Below, one piece after another: positions 1 through 9,103 of a DNA stretch of 64,000 nt. The translations under genes were made by a program, and so were the position numbers. The notes under the pieces are model-generated. The model was not told the origin of the DNA, did not search any database, and saw nothing but the letters and a program-made list of their open reading frames with translations. The stretch is from Variovorax sp. YR216 (GTDB lineage: Bacteria; Pseudomonadota; Gammaproteobacteria; Burkholderiales; Burkholderiaceae_C): the NCBI RefSeq assembly GCF_900107745.1, contig NZ_FNRO01000002.1, positions 1 through 64,000 of the forward strand, written 5' to 3'. The stretch's first letter is position 1; every line of letters starts with the position of its first letter.

Positions 1-43
1 GATAGTGCGGGTTCCCGTGTGAAAGTAGGTCATCGTCAGGCTC
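1..43 (+). rRNA. rrf: 5S ribosomal RNA, 3' end (partial)
   Basis: The first 43 bases match the 3' part of a betaproteobacterial 5S rRNA, including the GTGAAAGTAGGTCATCG segment and the closing CAGGCT that pairs with the 5' end of the molecule. The rest of the gene, and presumably the 16S-23S part of the operon, lies upstream of the window. A strong intrinsic terminator follows 10 bases later, as expected for the end of an rRNA operon. Confidence 0.9.
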
Positions 44-53
44 TTACAGCCCC

Positions 54-93
54 AAAAAGCCCAGCCCCACAAGGCTGGGCTTTTTGCTTTTTG
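54..93 (+). terminator. Rho-independent terminator of the rRNA operon
   Basis: AAAAAGCCCAGCC (54-66) pairs perfectly with GGCTGGGCTTTTT (73-85) across a six-base loop and is followed by further T-rich sequence. The stem is 13 bp. It sits just behind the 5S rRNA. The arms are A- and T-flanked on both sides, so it could work in both directions. Confidence 0.92.
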
Positions 94-111
94 CGGGGTG
101 CTTCGCGTCAT

Positions 112-680
112 CGACAAGAAGGCAAGCAGTCGTTGCTCAGTTGCACGTAGATGACGCCGATTTCGGGACCTACGTGAAATCCTGTCCCATAGCGCCTTCG
201 ATTTCCTTGAATCCGAAATGAGCGCTCCAGCGAGCTCAAGCACCGCTGGGTGCACGTACGCCTTCCTGCAGACCGCAGGCGTATTGCCGAGTCGCGCGGC
301 GACCGCGCACAGGAGCATCCTTGATGCTCACCCACCCGGACGGACGATTGGGTCCACATCATCACAGGCGAATCGGACGCGGATCCACTCGAACGCCTGA
401 ACCGTTCCGTGCCAAGTCCTGAAGTCTTTGGCGCTGAAATCTCTTCCCGCGATCTCGCGCAGGTAGTCGTTAACGTCGGTCGATGAGATGCTCCGCGGAT
501 TGCCGTCCTGCCTTCGTACTGAAACAGCTCCTGCCCCGCCAATAGCTGGCAACGCCGAACCACCTTGGCGATGCGCGGATCATCGATCCTCGTCTCGTGA
601 AGGACGCCGCTCTTCCCGCGGAAACGCAACCGAAGGCTGCTTCCGCGCAGGTCAACGTGTCTGTTGCGGAGCGTGGTGAG
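112..680 (-). pseudogene. Decayed type IB DNA topoisomerase gene, C-terminal remnant with frameshifts
   Basis: Minus-strand translation gives consecutive pieces of a bacterial (poxvirus-like) topoisomerase IB in different frames. 680-513 reads LTTLRNRHVDLRG, LRFRGKSG and GQELFQYE. About 510-400 reads DVNDYLREIAG, FSAKDFRTWHGTV in a second frame. About 300-220 reads AARLGNTPAVCRKAYVHPAV in a third; in this family that segment carries the active-site tyrosine. The N-terminal half, which should precede LTTLRNRHV, is absent: upstream of 680 the frame gives unrelated sequence. At least two frameshifts and a 5' truncation make a functional protein impossible. The remnant lies directly after the rRNA operon terminator. 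The order of the pieces is correct, so this is one decayed gene, not scattered fragments. Confidence 0.87.
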
Positions 681-857
681 TGGCGTGGGGCAGGCATGGC
701 CTTTGCAAAAAATTGCGGTCACGGCAAACGCCGCAGCTGAAAATCCCCGAAAGAGTGCTCATCCGCTGCGCCAGCCGCTGTAGGACGCCGCATCGGCTTC
801 CGGTCCGCCACCGCCCAGCGTCCTGCACCCCCTTCTTCTTGCCAACGAAAGAATCCC

Positions 858-1886
858 ATGTCGCTCCTCTGGTCCAGCCGCGCCCGCGCCTTCGCGCTTT
901 CAGCAGCCGTCGTGCTTTTCGCCGGCTGCGCTTCCACGACCCAGCCGCGCGCAACCGAGCCGGTGAAGGTCAAGGTCTTCGTCGCCGCGATGTTCGAGAT
1001 AGGCCAGAACACCGGCGACCGCGCCGGTGAGTTCCAGCACTGGTACGAGCGCTACTGGAAGGGCGCGACGCCGATTGCCGTCCCAGGTGCCTTGCAGCCT
1101 GTGTACTGCAATGCGGATGGCGTCTGCGGCGCAGTCCTCGGCATGGGCAAAGTGAATTCGTCCTCATCCATGCAAGCGATCCTGCTGAATCCGAAGTTCG
1201 ATTTCTCGCAGACCTACTACGTCATCTCGGGCGTGGCCGGCACGCCGCCTTCTCGCGGGACCATCGGGGAGGTGAGCTGGGCCACGTGGCTTGTCGACTA
1301 CGACCTCGGACATCGTTGGGCGCCGGAGGAAAACAAGGCCGGGGAGCCGACCTTCATGCCGCGCAAAGGCTACGAGGAGTACCGCCGATTCAAGCTCAAC
1401 CCGGATCTGGTGGCGTGGGCGATGAAGCTCTCTGCCGACACCCCCCTGAAGGACTCGGACTCGGCCCGCGCCTACCGCCTTCGCTACCCGCAGGCCGCAG
1501 CGCGCCGCGCGCCCTTCGTTGGCACCGGCACCCACATGACCGGCGACACCTTCTTCCACGGCCCCGGCATGTCCAACCAGGCGCAGTACATCGCCAAGCT
1601 GTACGGCGCGGACGACTATGTCATCACCGAAATGGAAGCCGCGGCCGTGACCCTGGTGATCAAGCGCACCCACGGCACCGATCGCGTGATGAGCCTGCGT
1701 GGCGCCGTCAATTTCGATCAGGGCAATCCTCGCGAGACCACGCTGCAGCATCTCGACCCGGCGCCGGGCGAGACCGCCGGTGGCTTCGCAGAGACGGTGG
1801 AGAACATCGAACTGGTGGGCAGCCGGGTCGTGGATCACATCGTCGCGAACTGGCCCCAGTGGCAGAACGGCGTGCCAGCCCGCTGA
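858..1886 (+). CDS. Purine nucleoside permease (NUP) family lipoprotein
   Basis: 342 residues. The N-terminus (SLLWSSRARAFALSAAVVLFAGC) is a signal peptide ending in a lipobox-like FAGC, so the mature protein is probably a lipoprotein anchored at Cys24. The body resembles the NUP family first described in yeast as purine nucleoside permease and structurally related to nucleoside phosphorylases; the GMGKVNSSSSM and TEMEAAAVTLV segments fit that fold. In bacteria the family is periplasmic and its reaction is not settled, so transport should not be assumed. The gene stands alone between the topoisomerase remnant and convergent dinB, 26 bp apart. No close nucleoside-salvage gene is nearby. Confidence 0.82.
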   Translation: MSLLWSSRARAFALSAAVVLFAGCASTTQPRATEPVKVKVFVAAMFEIGQNTGDRAGEFQHWYERYWKGATPIAVPGALQPVYCNADGVCGAVLGMGKVNSSSSMQAILLNPKFDFSQTYYVISGVAGTPPSRGTIGEVSWATWLVDYDLGHRWAPEENKAGEPTFMPRKGYEEYRRFKLNPDLVAWAMKLSADTPLKDSDSARAYRLRYPQAAARRAPFVGTGTHMTGDTFFHGPGMSNQAQYIAKLYGADDYVITEMEAAAVTLVIKRTHGTDRVMSLRGAVNFDQGNPRETTLQHLDPAPGETAGGFAETVENIELVGSRVVDHIVANWPQWQNGVPAR

Positions 1887-1912
1887 AGCAGCCGGCGCGG
1901 CGGGCAGCCAGG

Positions 1913-3169
1913 CTAGAAGAGCGAAGCCGTCCTGGCCGTGGCGTCGAGGGTGTCCGCGGCTTGGCGCCCTCCGCCCGGATTCGCGCGCGCCAGCTTCGCC
2001 GCATCCGCCTCTGTCGCCTTCAGCAGCGCACCCACGCGCACGCCGAGCAGCCTCAGCGGCCGCTCCAGCGGCACCCGCTTGAGGCACTGTCCCCCGACCT
2101 GCCGGATCGCCTTCGCATCGGCCGTGAAATGGTCGATGGTCTGGTCGCGCGTCGCGATCTTGAAATCGTCGTAGCGCAGCTTGATGCCGATGGTCTTGCC
2201 CACGTAGCCCTTGCGCTGGAGATCTTCCGCGACTTTCTCGCACAGGTGCGTGAAGATGGCGCCCAACTCGGCGCGATCCCGCACCGCGTGCAGGTCCCTG
2301 TCGAACGTGGTCTCGCGGCTCATCGACACCGGCTCGCTCTCCGTGACCACCGGCCGCTCGTCGCGCCCCCAGGCCACTTCGTGCATCCATGCGCCCGTGG
2401 CCTTGCCGAAGTTCGCGATCAGCCAGTCGCGATCGCGTGCCGCGAGCTCGCCGATGGTGCGGATGTCGTGACGTTGCAGCTTCTCATCGGCCTTCGGCCC
2501 GATGCCATTGACCTTGCGGCAGGGGAGCGGCCAGATGCGGCCCTGGAGGTCGTTCTCGAACACCACCGAGATCCCGTTCGGCTTGTCGAACTCGCTCGCC
2601 ATCTTCGCGATGAGCTTGTTGGGCGCCACGCCGATCGAGCACGTCAGACCCGTGGCCTCGAAGATCGACTTCTGGATCAGCCGCGCCAGCACGCGGCCGC
2701 CCTCGCGCTGACCGCCCGCCACCTGGGTGAAGTCGATGTAGACCTCGTCGACCCCACGGTCTTCCATCACCGGCGCGATCTCGGTGATGACCTGCTTGAA
2801 GCGACGGGAATACTTGCGGTACTCGTCGAAGTCCACAGGCAGGATGATCGCCTGCGGGCACAGCTTCGCTGCCTTCATGAGCCCCATCGCCGATCCGACG
2901 CCGAACTGCCGCGCCGGATAGGTTGCGGTGGTGATCACGCCGCGTCCGACGTAGTCCTTGAGCAGGGGAAAGGCTCCGACGGGAATATCGGCGAGCGTGC
3001 CGCCGTCGGGGACGTCGCGCAACGCCTCGTCGATTTTGCGCCGCCCGCCGCCGATCACCACCGGCAGCCCCTTGAGCTGCGGATAGCGCAGCAACTCGAC
3101 GGAAGCATAGAAGGCGTCCATGTCGAGATGGGCAATACGGCGGATCGGGGCGGCACTCACGGATGTCAT
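1913..3169 (-). CDS. dinB: DNA polymerase IV (Y-family translesion polymerase)
   Basis: 418 residues from ATG at 3169; an earlier in-frame ATG at 3220 would add 17 residues that look non-homologous. The palm motif HLDMDAFYASVEL near the start supplies the first metal-binding aspartate, and the DRGVDEVYIDF segment supplies the catalytic Asp-Glu pair. IGVAPNKLIAKMAS is a conserved finger/palm segment and the KVNGIGPKADEKL region is the thumb helix-hairpin-helix. The protein ends TASLF, a plausible beta-clamp-binding tail. It copies past damaged bases with low fidelity, normally under SOS control; I saw no clear LexA box upstream. Its start is about 60 bp from the divergent neighbour. Confidence 0.95.
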   Translation of the reverse strand: MTSVSAAPIRRIAHLDMDAFYASVELLRYPQLKGLPVVIGGGRRKIDEALRDVPDGGTLADIPVGAFPLLKDYVGRGVITTATYPARQFGVGSAMGLMKAAKLCPQAIILPVDFDEYRKYSRRFKQVITEIAPVMEDRGVDEVYIDFTQVAGGQREGGRVLARLIQKSIFEATGLTCSIGVAPNKLIAKMASEFDKPNGISVVFENDLQGRIWPLPCRKVNGIGPKADEKLQRHDIRTIGELAARDRDWLIANFGKATGAWMHEVAWGRDERPVVTESEPVSMSRETTFDRDLHAVRDRAELGAIFTHLCEKVAEDLQRKGYVGKTIGIKLRYDDFKIATRDQTIDHFTADAKAIRQVGGQCLKRVPLERPLRLLGVRVGALLKATEADAAKLARANPGGGRQAADTLDATARTASLF

Positions 3170-3231
3170 TTTCGCCGCGACACTGCTGGTTGGTTGCCCA
3201 GGGTTGCGCACAGCGGGCACCCGGTGCCATC

Positions 3232-3801
3232 ATGCGCCGTATGCAGTCCGTTGCCTTCATGCTCTGGCGCCGCCTCGATGCTCCGGGACACGACGTCTGT
3301 CGCCTGGACCGCAACGGCGACAACTGGCAGATCGATGGCGCCGCGGCCTTTCGCCACGAGGATGGCCGCGCCGCGCAACTGCACTACCGGGTACGCTGCG
3401 ATCGCGCCTGGCACACGCAGTGGAGCACGGTGCGCGGCTGGCTCGGCAACGAGCAGATCGATTTCTCCATCGTGCACGACGCGCACGGCGCGTGGAAGCT
3501 CAACGATGCGCCGCTACCCGATCTCGGGCACTGCGTCGATCTCGACCTTGGCTTCACGCCGGCCACCAATCTGCTGCCGCTGCGCCGCCTGCATCTCGCG
3601 CAAGGCGAAGCGGCCGACGCACCTGCTGCATGGCTCGATCTCGAGAGCGGCAGCCTGGTCGAACTCAAGCAACGTTACGAGCGACGCGGCGAATCAGACT
3701 ACTGGTACATCTCCCCGCGCTTCGACTACGCCGAGATGCTGAAGGTCACCGGCGACGGCTTCGTGAGCCGCTATCCGAAGCTCTGGGAAGCCGAGGCCTG
3801 A
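3232..3801 (+). CDS. Putative glycolipid-binding domain protein (PF06475-type)
   Basis: About 189 residues. ATG at 3232 is preferred over a frame opening at 3163, because that one would overlap the start of divergent dinB and adds an unlikely leader; ATG at 3241 is also possible. The sequence (FMLWRRLDAPGHDVCRL, VDLDLGFTPATNLLPLRRL, ending RFDYAEMLKVTGDGFVSRYP) matches the small cytosolic family annotated as putative glycolipid-binding, distantly similar to a Pseudomonas protein of known structure but unknown physiological role. There is no signal peptide. It converges on the MHS transporter gene with a 7-bp gap. Confidence 0.8.
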   Translation: MRRMQSVAFMLWRRLDAPGHDVCRLDRNGDNWQIDGAAAFRHEDGRAAQLHYRVRCDRAWHTQWSTVRGWLGNEQIDFSIVHDAHGAWKLNDAPLPDLGHCVDLDLGFTPATNLLPLRRLHLAQGEAADAPAAWLDLESGSLVELKQRYERRGESDYWYISPRFDYAEMLKVTGDGFVSRYPKLWEAEA

Positions 3802-3808
3802 GCGCCGC

Positions 3809-5146
3809 TCAGTGATCGTGGCGCAGGTAGGTCGCCTGGCGGGGCAGCCGCAGACTCACCAGGAAGGCGATCACCATCATGGCCGTGACGTACCAGTAGA
3901 AGGCCGTCTCGTGGCCGATCGACTTGAGGCCCAGTGCCACGTATTCGGCTGACCCGCCGAACAGCGCATTCGCCACCGCATACGCCAACCCGACGCCGAG
4001 TGCGCGCACTTCGGGCGGGAACATCTCGGCCTTCACGATGCCGCTGATCGAGGTGTAGAAGCTCACGATCGCCAGCGCCAGGATGATCAGCACGAAAGCC
4101 ACCAACGGACTCGTGACCCCTTGAAGCGCGGTGAGGATCGGCACGGTGCACAGCGCGCCGAGGCCGCCGAACAGCAGCATGTTGTTGCGCCGGCCGATGC
4201 GGTCCGACAGCGCGCCGAACGCCGGCTGAATGCACATGTAGACGAAGAGCGCGAAGGTCATCACGTAGCTGGTCGTCTTGATCGGAAGGCCCACCGTGTT
4301 GACCAGGTACTTCTGCATGTACGTGGTGAAGGTATAGAAGATCAGCGAGCCACCGGCGGTGTAGCCCAGCACGGTGAAGAACGCGGCCTTGTGGTGGCGG
4401 AAGATGCCCGCCAGCGAGCCCGCCTCCTTGTTCGCACGCGATTCGGCAGTCTGCGTCTCGTGCAGTGTGCGGCGCAGGAACAGCGCCACCACCGCCGCGA
4501 TCGCGCCGATCACGAACGGGATGCGCCAGCCCCAGGCCTTGAGTTCGGCTTCGCTCAGCAGCTGTTCGAGCACGACGATCACGAGCACCGCGAGCAACTG
4601 CCCGCCGATCAGCGTGACGTACTGGAAGGACGAGAAGAAGCCGCGCTGTCCGCGAAGCGCAACTTCGCTCATGTACGTGGCCGTGGTGCCGTATTCGCCA
4701 CCGACCGAGAGGCCCTGGAACAGCCGGCAGATCAACAGGAGGAAGGGCGCCCACGCGCCGATGGCCGCGTAGGTGGGAAGGCAGGCAATCGCGAGCGAAC
4801 CGGCGCACATCATCGTCACCGAGATCAGCATGGAGGTCCTGCGGCCGTACCGGTCCGCGACGCGGCCGAAAAGCCATCCGCCGATCGGGCGCATCAGGAA
4901 GCCCGCTGCGAACACCCCCGCGGTGTTCAGGAGCTGCGCCGTCGGGTCCGACTTCGGAAAGAACGATGGCGCGAAGTACAGCGCGCTGAAGGCATAGACA
5001 TAGAAGTCGAACCACTCGACCAGGTTGCCCGACGAGGCCGCCATGATCGCGAAGATGCGATGGCGTTTCTCTTCGCTGGTGTAGGCGCGTGAGGAAATCG
5101 CGGAATCGACGATGGCCGATCCCGCGGAGGATGTGACGGAGCTCAT
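3809..5146 (-). CDS. MFS metabolite:H+ symporter (MHS family), alpha-ketoglutarate permease-like
   Basis: 445 residues with about 12 hydrophobic segments. Family marks are [13 protein letters not shown] at the first membrane helix, [18 protein letters not shown] in the first cytoplasmic loop, [17 protein letters not shown] in helix 5 and ALSDRIGRR between the halves. These place it with KgtP/ProP-type proton symporters of the inner membrane that import organic acids or osmolytes. The neighbouring lactate genes suggest a carboxylate substrate, but this is inference from context. It is read in the same direction as lldD, 88 bp downstream, and could share its transcript. Confidence 0.9.
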   Translation of the reverse strand: MSSVTSSAGSAIVDSAISSRAYTSEEKRHRIFAIMAASSGNLVEWFDFYVYAFSALYFAPSFFPKSDPTAQLLNTAGVFAAGFLMRPIGGWLFGRVADRYGRRTSMLISVTMMCAGSLAIACLPTYAAIGAWAPFLLLICRLFQGLSVGGEYGTTATYMSEVALRGQRGFFSSFQYVTLIGGQLLAVLVIVVLEQLLSEAELKAWGWRIPFVIGAIAAVVALFLRRTLHETQTAESRANKEAGSLAGIFRHHKAAFFTVLGYTAGGSLIFYTFTTYMQKYLVNTVGLPIKTTSYVMTFALFVYMCIQPAFGALSDRIGRRNNMLLFGGLGALCTVPILTALQGVTSPLVAFVLIILALAIVSFYTSISGIVKAEMFPPEVRALGVGLAYAVANALFGGSAEYVALGLKSIGHETAFYWYVTAMMVIAFLVSLRLPRQATYLRHDH

Positions 5147-5234
5147 GCGGGTGCCTCTCTGCGTGTTGCTAGGGCAATCCCCTAGTTTGCCCCGCCGCAG
5201 GAGCCGGCGCCGTCAGCCGGTGCCGTAACCCTGC

Positions 5235-6392
5235 CTAGAAAGTGCCGGGCAGCAGGATGCTCGAGTCGACCTCGTCGACCTGCGTGCGCCCGCAGAAGGC
5301 CATGGTGATGTCGAGTTCCTTGTGGATGATCTGCAGCGCGCGGGTCACGCCCGCTTCGCCGAAGGCACCGAGCCCGTAGAGGAAGCTGCGGCCGATCAGC
5401 ACGCCACGCGCACCGAGCGCGCGTGCCTTCAGCACGTCCTGCCCGCTGCGGATGCCGCCGTCCATCCACACCTCGATCTCCGTGCCGACCGCCTCGGCGA
5501 TCGCCGGGAGCGCGGCGATGGAGGAGGGCGCGCCGTCGAGCTGCCGGCCGCCGTGGTTGGACACGATCAGGGCATCCGCGCCGCTGGAGGCCGCGAGGCG
5601 CGCATCCTCCACGTCCATGATCCCCTTCAGGATCAGCTTGCCGCCCCAGAGCTTCTTGATCCATTCGACGTCGGCCCAGCTCAGCGTCGGGTCGAACTGC
5701 TCTGCGGTCCACGACGACAGCGACGACAGGTCCTTCACGCCCTTCGCATGGCCGGCGATGTTGCCGAAGGTGCGGCGCTTGGTGCCCAGCATGCCCATGC
5801 ACCAGCGCGGCTTGGTCGCGAGGTTCATGAGGTTCTTCAGCGTGGGCTTGGGCGGGGCGGTCAGGCCGTTCTTGATGTCCTTGTGCCGCTGGCCGAGGAT
5901 CTGCAGGTCGAGCGTGAGCTGGAGCGCCGAGACGTTCGCGGCCTTCGCGCGCTCGATCAGCTGCTCGATGAACTCGCGATCGCGCATCACATAGAGCTGG
6001 AACCAGAAGGGATGGCGGTCGGTGTGCTCCGCGATGTCTTCCAGCGAACAGATGCTCATCGTCGAGAGCGTGAACGGAATGCCGAAGGCCTTCGCGGCGC
6101 GGGCGCCGAGGATCTCGCCGTCCGCGTGCTGCATGCCGGTGAGGCCCGTGGGCGCGATCGCCACGGGCATTGCAACTTCCTGGCCGATCATCGTCGTGCG
6201 GGTCGAGCGGCCCTCCATGTTGACCGCCACGCGCTGGCGCAGCTTGATCTTCTGGAAGTCATCCTCGTTGGACCGGTAGGTGCCTTCGGTCCATGCTCCC
6301 GAGTCGGCGTAGTCATAGAACATGCGTGGCACGCGGCGTTCGGCAATGACTCGCAGGTCTTCGATGTTCGTGATCTTGGAGAGGTCTGGCAC
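5235..6392 (-). CDS. lldD: FMN-dependent L-lactate dehydrogenase / alpha-hydroxy-acid oxidase
   Basis: 385 residues, the normal length for the family. FYDYADSGAWTE and APTGLTGMQHADGE line the FMN site, and VSNHGGRQLDGAPSS near residue 270 contains the catalytic histidine and substrate-binding arginine. DGGIRSGQDVLKARALGA forms the FMN phosphate site near the C-terminus. The enzyme oxidises L-lactate to pyruvate at the membrane and passes electrons to the respiratory chain. It is divergent from lactate permease, with 94 bp between the starts. A different 2-hydroxy acid substrate (mandelate or glycolate type) cannot be excluded from sequence alone, but the adjacent permease favours lactate. Confidence 0.9.
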   Translation of the reverse strand: MPDLSKITNIEDLRVIAERRVPRMFYDYADSGAWTEGTYRSNEDDFQKIKLRQRVAVNMEGRSTRTTMIGQEVAMPVAIAPTGLTGMQHADGEILGARAAKAFGIPFTLSTMSICSLEDIAEHTDRHPFWFQLYVMRDREFIEQLIERAKAANVSALQLTLDLQILGQRHKDIKNGLTAPPKPTLKNLMNLATKPRWCMGMLGTKRRTFGNIAGHAKGVKDLSSLSSWTAEQFDPTLSWADVEWIKKLWGGKLILKGIMDVEDARLAASSGADALIVSNHGGRQLDGAPSSIAALPAIAEAVGTEIEVWMDGGIRSGQDVLKARALGARGVLIGRSFLYGLGAFGEAGVTRALQIIHKELDITMAFCGRTQVDEVDSSILLPGTF

Positions 6393-6409
6393 AGGGGGTG
6401 GCTCCTAGG

Positions 6410-6438
6410 TTGTCTGATCTTTGCGCGGTGCCTATTAT
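6410..6438 (+). promoter_or_regulatory. Predicted sigma-70 promoter for the lactate permease gene
   Basis: TTGTCT (6410-6415) and TATTAT (6433-6438) are separated by exactly 17 bp and lie about 50 bases before the lctP start codon at 6487. The region is shared with divergent lldD. A short inverted pair TTGTC (6410-6414) / GACAA (6466-6470) brackets the start site and could be part of an operator, but the arms are only 5 bp. A purine-rich ribosome-binding site, AAGGCGG, follows at 6474-6480. Confidence 0.6.
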
Positions 6439-6486
6439 CCGCAGGGCTTCGACCGACCAACTCCTGACAACAAAAGGCGGACATCT

Positions 6487-8154
6487 ATGACATGGCAGCA
6501 GGTCTACAACCCGTTCGGAAACATGGTGCTCTCGACGGCACTGGCGGCCATACCGGTCGTCGTGATGCTGGTGTGTCTCGGCTTCCTCCACATGAAGGCG
6601 CACATCGCCGCCGGGCTCGGGCTGATCAGCGCGCTGCTCATTGCCGTCGTCGCCTTCGGCATGCCGGCCGGTCTCGCGGGCCGCGCAGCCTTCCTTGGCG
6701 GACTCACGGGACTGTTGCCCATCGGCTGGATCGTCCTGAACATCATCTTCCTGCAGCAGCTCGCCGAGCAGAACGGCAGCTTCAAGGTGCTGCAGGACTC
6801 GCTCTCCGACATCACCGAGGACCGTCGTCTCCAGTTGCTGCTGATCGCCTTTGCCTTCGGTGCGTTCTTCGAAGGTGCGGCCGGCTTCGGCACGCCGGTG
6901 GCCGTGACGGCCGCGATTCTCATCGGCCTCGGCTTTTCGCCGCTGGCGGCTTCGGGCCTTTCGCTGATCGCCAACACCGCGCCTGTCGCCTTCGGCGCCC
7001 TGGGCACGCCGGTGATCACGCTCGCCAAGGTGCATGGCTATGACCTGATGGCGGTCACCGCGATGATCGGCCGGCAGTTGCCGTTCTTTTCGCTGCTGGT
7101 GCCTTTCTGGCTGATCTGGGCCTTCGCAGGCCGCAAGGGCATGCTGGAGATCTGGCCCGCCATTCTCGTGACCGGCGCCTCGTTCGCCATCCCGCAGTTC
7201 CTCGTGTCGAACTTCATCGGCCCCGAGCTCGTGGACATCATCGCGGCCATCGTCTCGATGGTGTCGCTCATCCTCTTCCTGCGTGTCTGGCAGCCGCGCA
7301 ACATCTGGCGCTCGGTCTCGCTCAAGGGGCACGAGGACGACGGTGGGACGCCGGCGGCCACGGCCACTGCCAAGCGCTCGCCCCATTCGACGGCCGAACT
7401 CGTGCGCGCATGGACACCGTGGGCGATCATGACCGTCTTCGTGTTCATCTGGGGCCTGCCGCCAGTCAAGACCTGGCTCAACGGTCTCTTCGCGCCCAAC
7501 TTCCCGATCGACGGCCTGCACAACATGGTCGAGAAAGTGCCGCCGATCGTGCCGTCGCCCACCAAGGAGGGCGCGGTCTACGCCTTCACGTTGCTCTCGG
7601 CCACCGGCACCGGCATCCTTCTGTCGGCCATCGTGGGCGGCCTGGTCGCCAAGTACAGCGTCGGTCAGCTCATCGTCGCCTACGGGCGCACGCTCAATCT
7701 TGTGAAGTACTCGCTGCTCACCATCGCGCTGATGCTCGCGCTGGGCACGTTGACGCGTTACTCGGGCCTCGACAGCACGCTGGGTCTCGCATTCGCCAAC
7801 ACCGGCGTCCTCTATCCCTTCTTCGGCACGCTCATGGGCTGGCTCGGCGTGGCGCTGACCGGATCGGACACCGCCTCGAACGTGCTCTTCGGCGGCATGC
7901 AGAAGGTCGCTGCCGACCAGCTGGGCCTGTCGCCGAACCTCATGGGCGCGGCCAACAGTTCGGGTGGCGTCATGGGCAAGATGATCGATGCGCAATCCAT
8001 CGTGGTGGCTTCCACCGCCACGCGGTGGTTCAACCACGAGGGCGACATCCTGCGCTATGTGTTCTTCCACTCCATCGCGCTGGCATCCCTCGTCGGCATC
8101 TTCGTGACGCTGCAGGCCTATGTGTGGCCGTTCACGCTGATGGTCGTGAAGTAG
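6487..8154 (+). CDS. lctP: L-lactate permease (LctP family)
   Basis: 555 residues from ATG at 6487, chosen because AAGGCGG sits 6 bases upstream; an in-frame upstream ATG at 6421 overlaps the predicted promoter. About 13 or more hydrophobic segments. LctP signatures include FGAFFEGAAGFGTPVAVTAA, NTAPVAFGALGTPV and a C-terminal GSDTASNVLFGGMQ with MGKMIDAQSIVVA. The protein imports lactate, and often glycolate, with protons across the inner membrane. It is divergent from lldD and is followed 16 bp later by a ketopantoate-reductase-like gene, so the three form one lactate-use locus. Confidence 0.95.
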   Translation: MTWQQVYNPFGNMVLSTALAAIPVVVMLVCLGFLHMKAHIAAGLGLISALLIAVVAFGMPAGLAGRAAFLGGLTGLLPIGWIVLNIIFLQQLAEQNGSFKVLQDSLSDITEDRRLQLLLIAFAFGAFFEGAAGFGTPVAVTAAILIGLGFSPLAASGLSLIANTAPVAFGALGTPVITLAKVHGYDLMAVTAMIGRQLPFFSLLVPFWLIWAFAGRKGMLEIWPAILVTGASFAIPQFLVSNFIGPELVDIIAAIVSMVSLILFLRVWQPRNIWRSVSLKGHEDDGGTPAATATAKRSPHSTAELVRAWTPWAIMTVFVFIWGLPPVKTWLNGLFAPNFPIDGLHNMVEKVPPIVPSPTKEGAVYAFTLLSATGTGILLSAIVGGLVAKYSVGQLIVAYGRTLNLVKYSLLTIALMLALGTLTRYSGLDSTLGLAFANTGVLYPFFGTLMGWLGVALTGSDTASNVLFGGMQKVAADQLGLSPNLMGAANSSGGVMGKMIDAQSIVVASTATRWFNHEGDILRYVFFHSIALASLVGIFVTLQAYVWPFTLMVVK

Positions 8155-8170
8155 GAGGCGGAAGGCGACG

Positions 8171-9103
8171 ATGCGATTCCTGGTCGTGGGCGCGGGTGCG
8201 CTCGGCGGATATTTCGGCGGCAGGCTGCTCGATGCGGGCGGAGACGTCACCTTCCTGCTGCGCCCCCGCCGCGCCGCGCAGCTCGCGAAGACTGGGCTGG
8301 TGGTGAAGAGCCCGCACGGCAACCTCCGCCTGCCTGCGCCGCCGTCGGTGCAAAGCGCGAACATCGCGGGGCCCTACGACGTCGTGATCGTCGGTTGCAA
8401 GGCCTACGATCTCGGCGAGACCATGGAGTCGTTCGCGCCTGCAGTGGGGCCGGGTACGGCGATCCTGCCGGTGCTCAACGGCATGCGGCACCTCGACGAT
8501 CTCGCGCAGCGCTTCGGCAAGGACCGCATCCTCGGCGGCCTTTGCATGATCTCGGCAGTGCTCGACGGCGAGGGCGCGGTGCTGCACCTCAGCGACGTGC
8601 ATGGACTGACCTATGGCGAGCTGGACGGCGCGCATTCGCCGCGCATGAACGCGCTGCAGGCGGCCTTCGGCAAGGCGCGCTTCGATGCCGTCGCATCGGA
8701 CAACATCCTTCAGGACATGTGGGAGAAGTGGGTGCTGATCGCATCGGCGGCTGGCATGACCTGCCTGATGCGCGCCGCGGTCGGCGACATCGTGCGCGCC
8801 GGCGCGACGGATCTCTGCGTCGGCATGGTCGACGAGTGCGCCGCCATCGCGGCCCGCAACGGCTTTGTGCTGCGTCCCGCGGCACTCGAAAGGGCGCGTG
8901 CGATCGTCACTGCGCCGGACTCACTCATGACGGCCTCCATGTTCAAGGACATCGAACGTGGGGGGCCGATCGAGGCGGATCACATCGTCGGCGACCTGCT
9001 GCGTCGCGGCGGTGCGAGCCAAAGCTTGTCTCTGCTGCGCGTCGCGTATGCCCACCTCAAGGCCTACGAAGCGCGCAGAGCGCGAGAGTCGGCACCGAGT
9101 TAG
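8171..9103 (+). CDS. 2-dehydropantoate 2-reductase family protein (ApbA/PanE-like)
   Basis: 310 residues. The N-terminus MRFLVVGAGALGGYFGGRL is a GxGxxG NADPH-binding Rossmann motif. The lysine and glutamate of the family active site are represented by the WEKWVLIASAAG region, and the C-terminal helical domain contains SMFKDIERGGPIEADHIVG, matching the conserved KDIE..EID pattern. AGGAGG at the end of lctP provides the ribosome-binding site, so the two genes are translationally close and probably one operon. Several paralogues of this fold exist in Burkholderiales. Next to lactate genes the enzyme may reduce a different 2-oxo acid than ketopantoate, which cannot be told from sequence. Confidence 0.85.
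   Translation: MRFLVVGAGALGGYFGGRLLDAGGDVTFLLRPRRAAQLAKTGLVVKSPHGNLRLPAPPSVQSANIAGPYDVVIVGCKAYDLGETMESFAPAVGPGTAILPVLNGMRHLDDLAQRFGKDRILGGLCMISAVLDGEGAVLHLSDVHGLTYGELDGAHSPRMNALQAAFGKARFDAVASDNILQDMWEKWVLIASAAGMTCLMRAAVGDIVRAGATDLCVGMVDECAAIAARNGFVLRPAALERARAIVTAPDSLMTASMFKDIERGGPIEADHIVGDLLRRGGASQSLSLLRVAYAHLKAYEARRARESAPS

Noticed and set aside
1286-3742. Plus-strand 818-codon reading frame spanning nup, dinB and the next gene
   Set aside because: It crosses three well-supported genes in other frames and its translation has no recognisable domain.
6313-8364. Minus-strand 683-codon frame opposite lctP
   Set aside because: The permease on the plus strand has the right length, ribosome-binding site and signatures; the antisense translation is charged and low-complexity.
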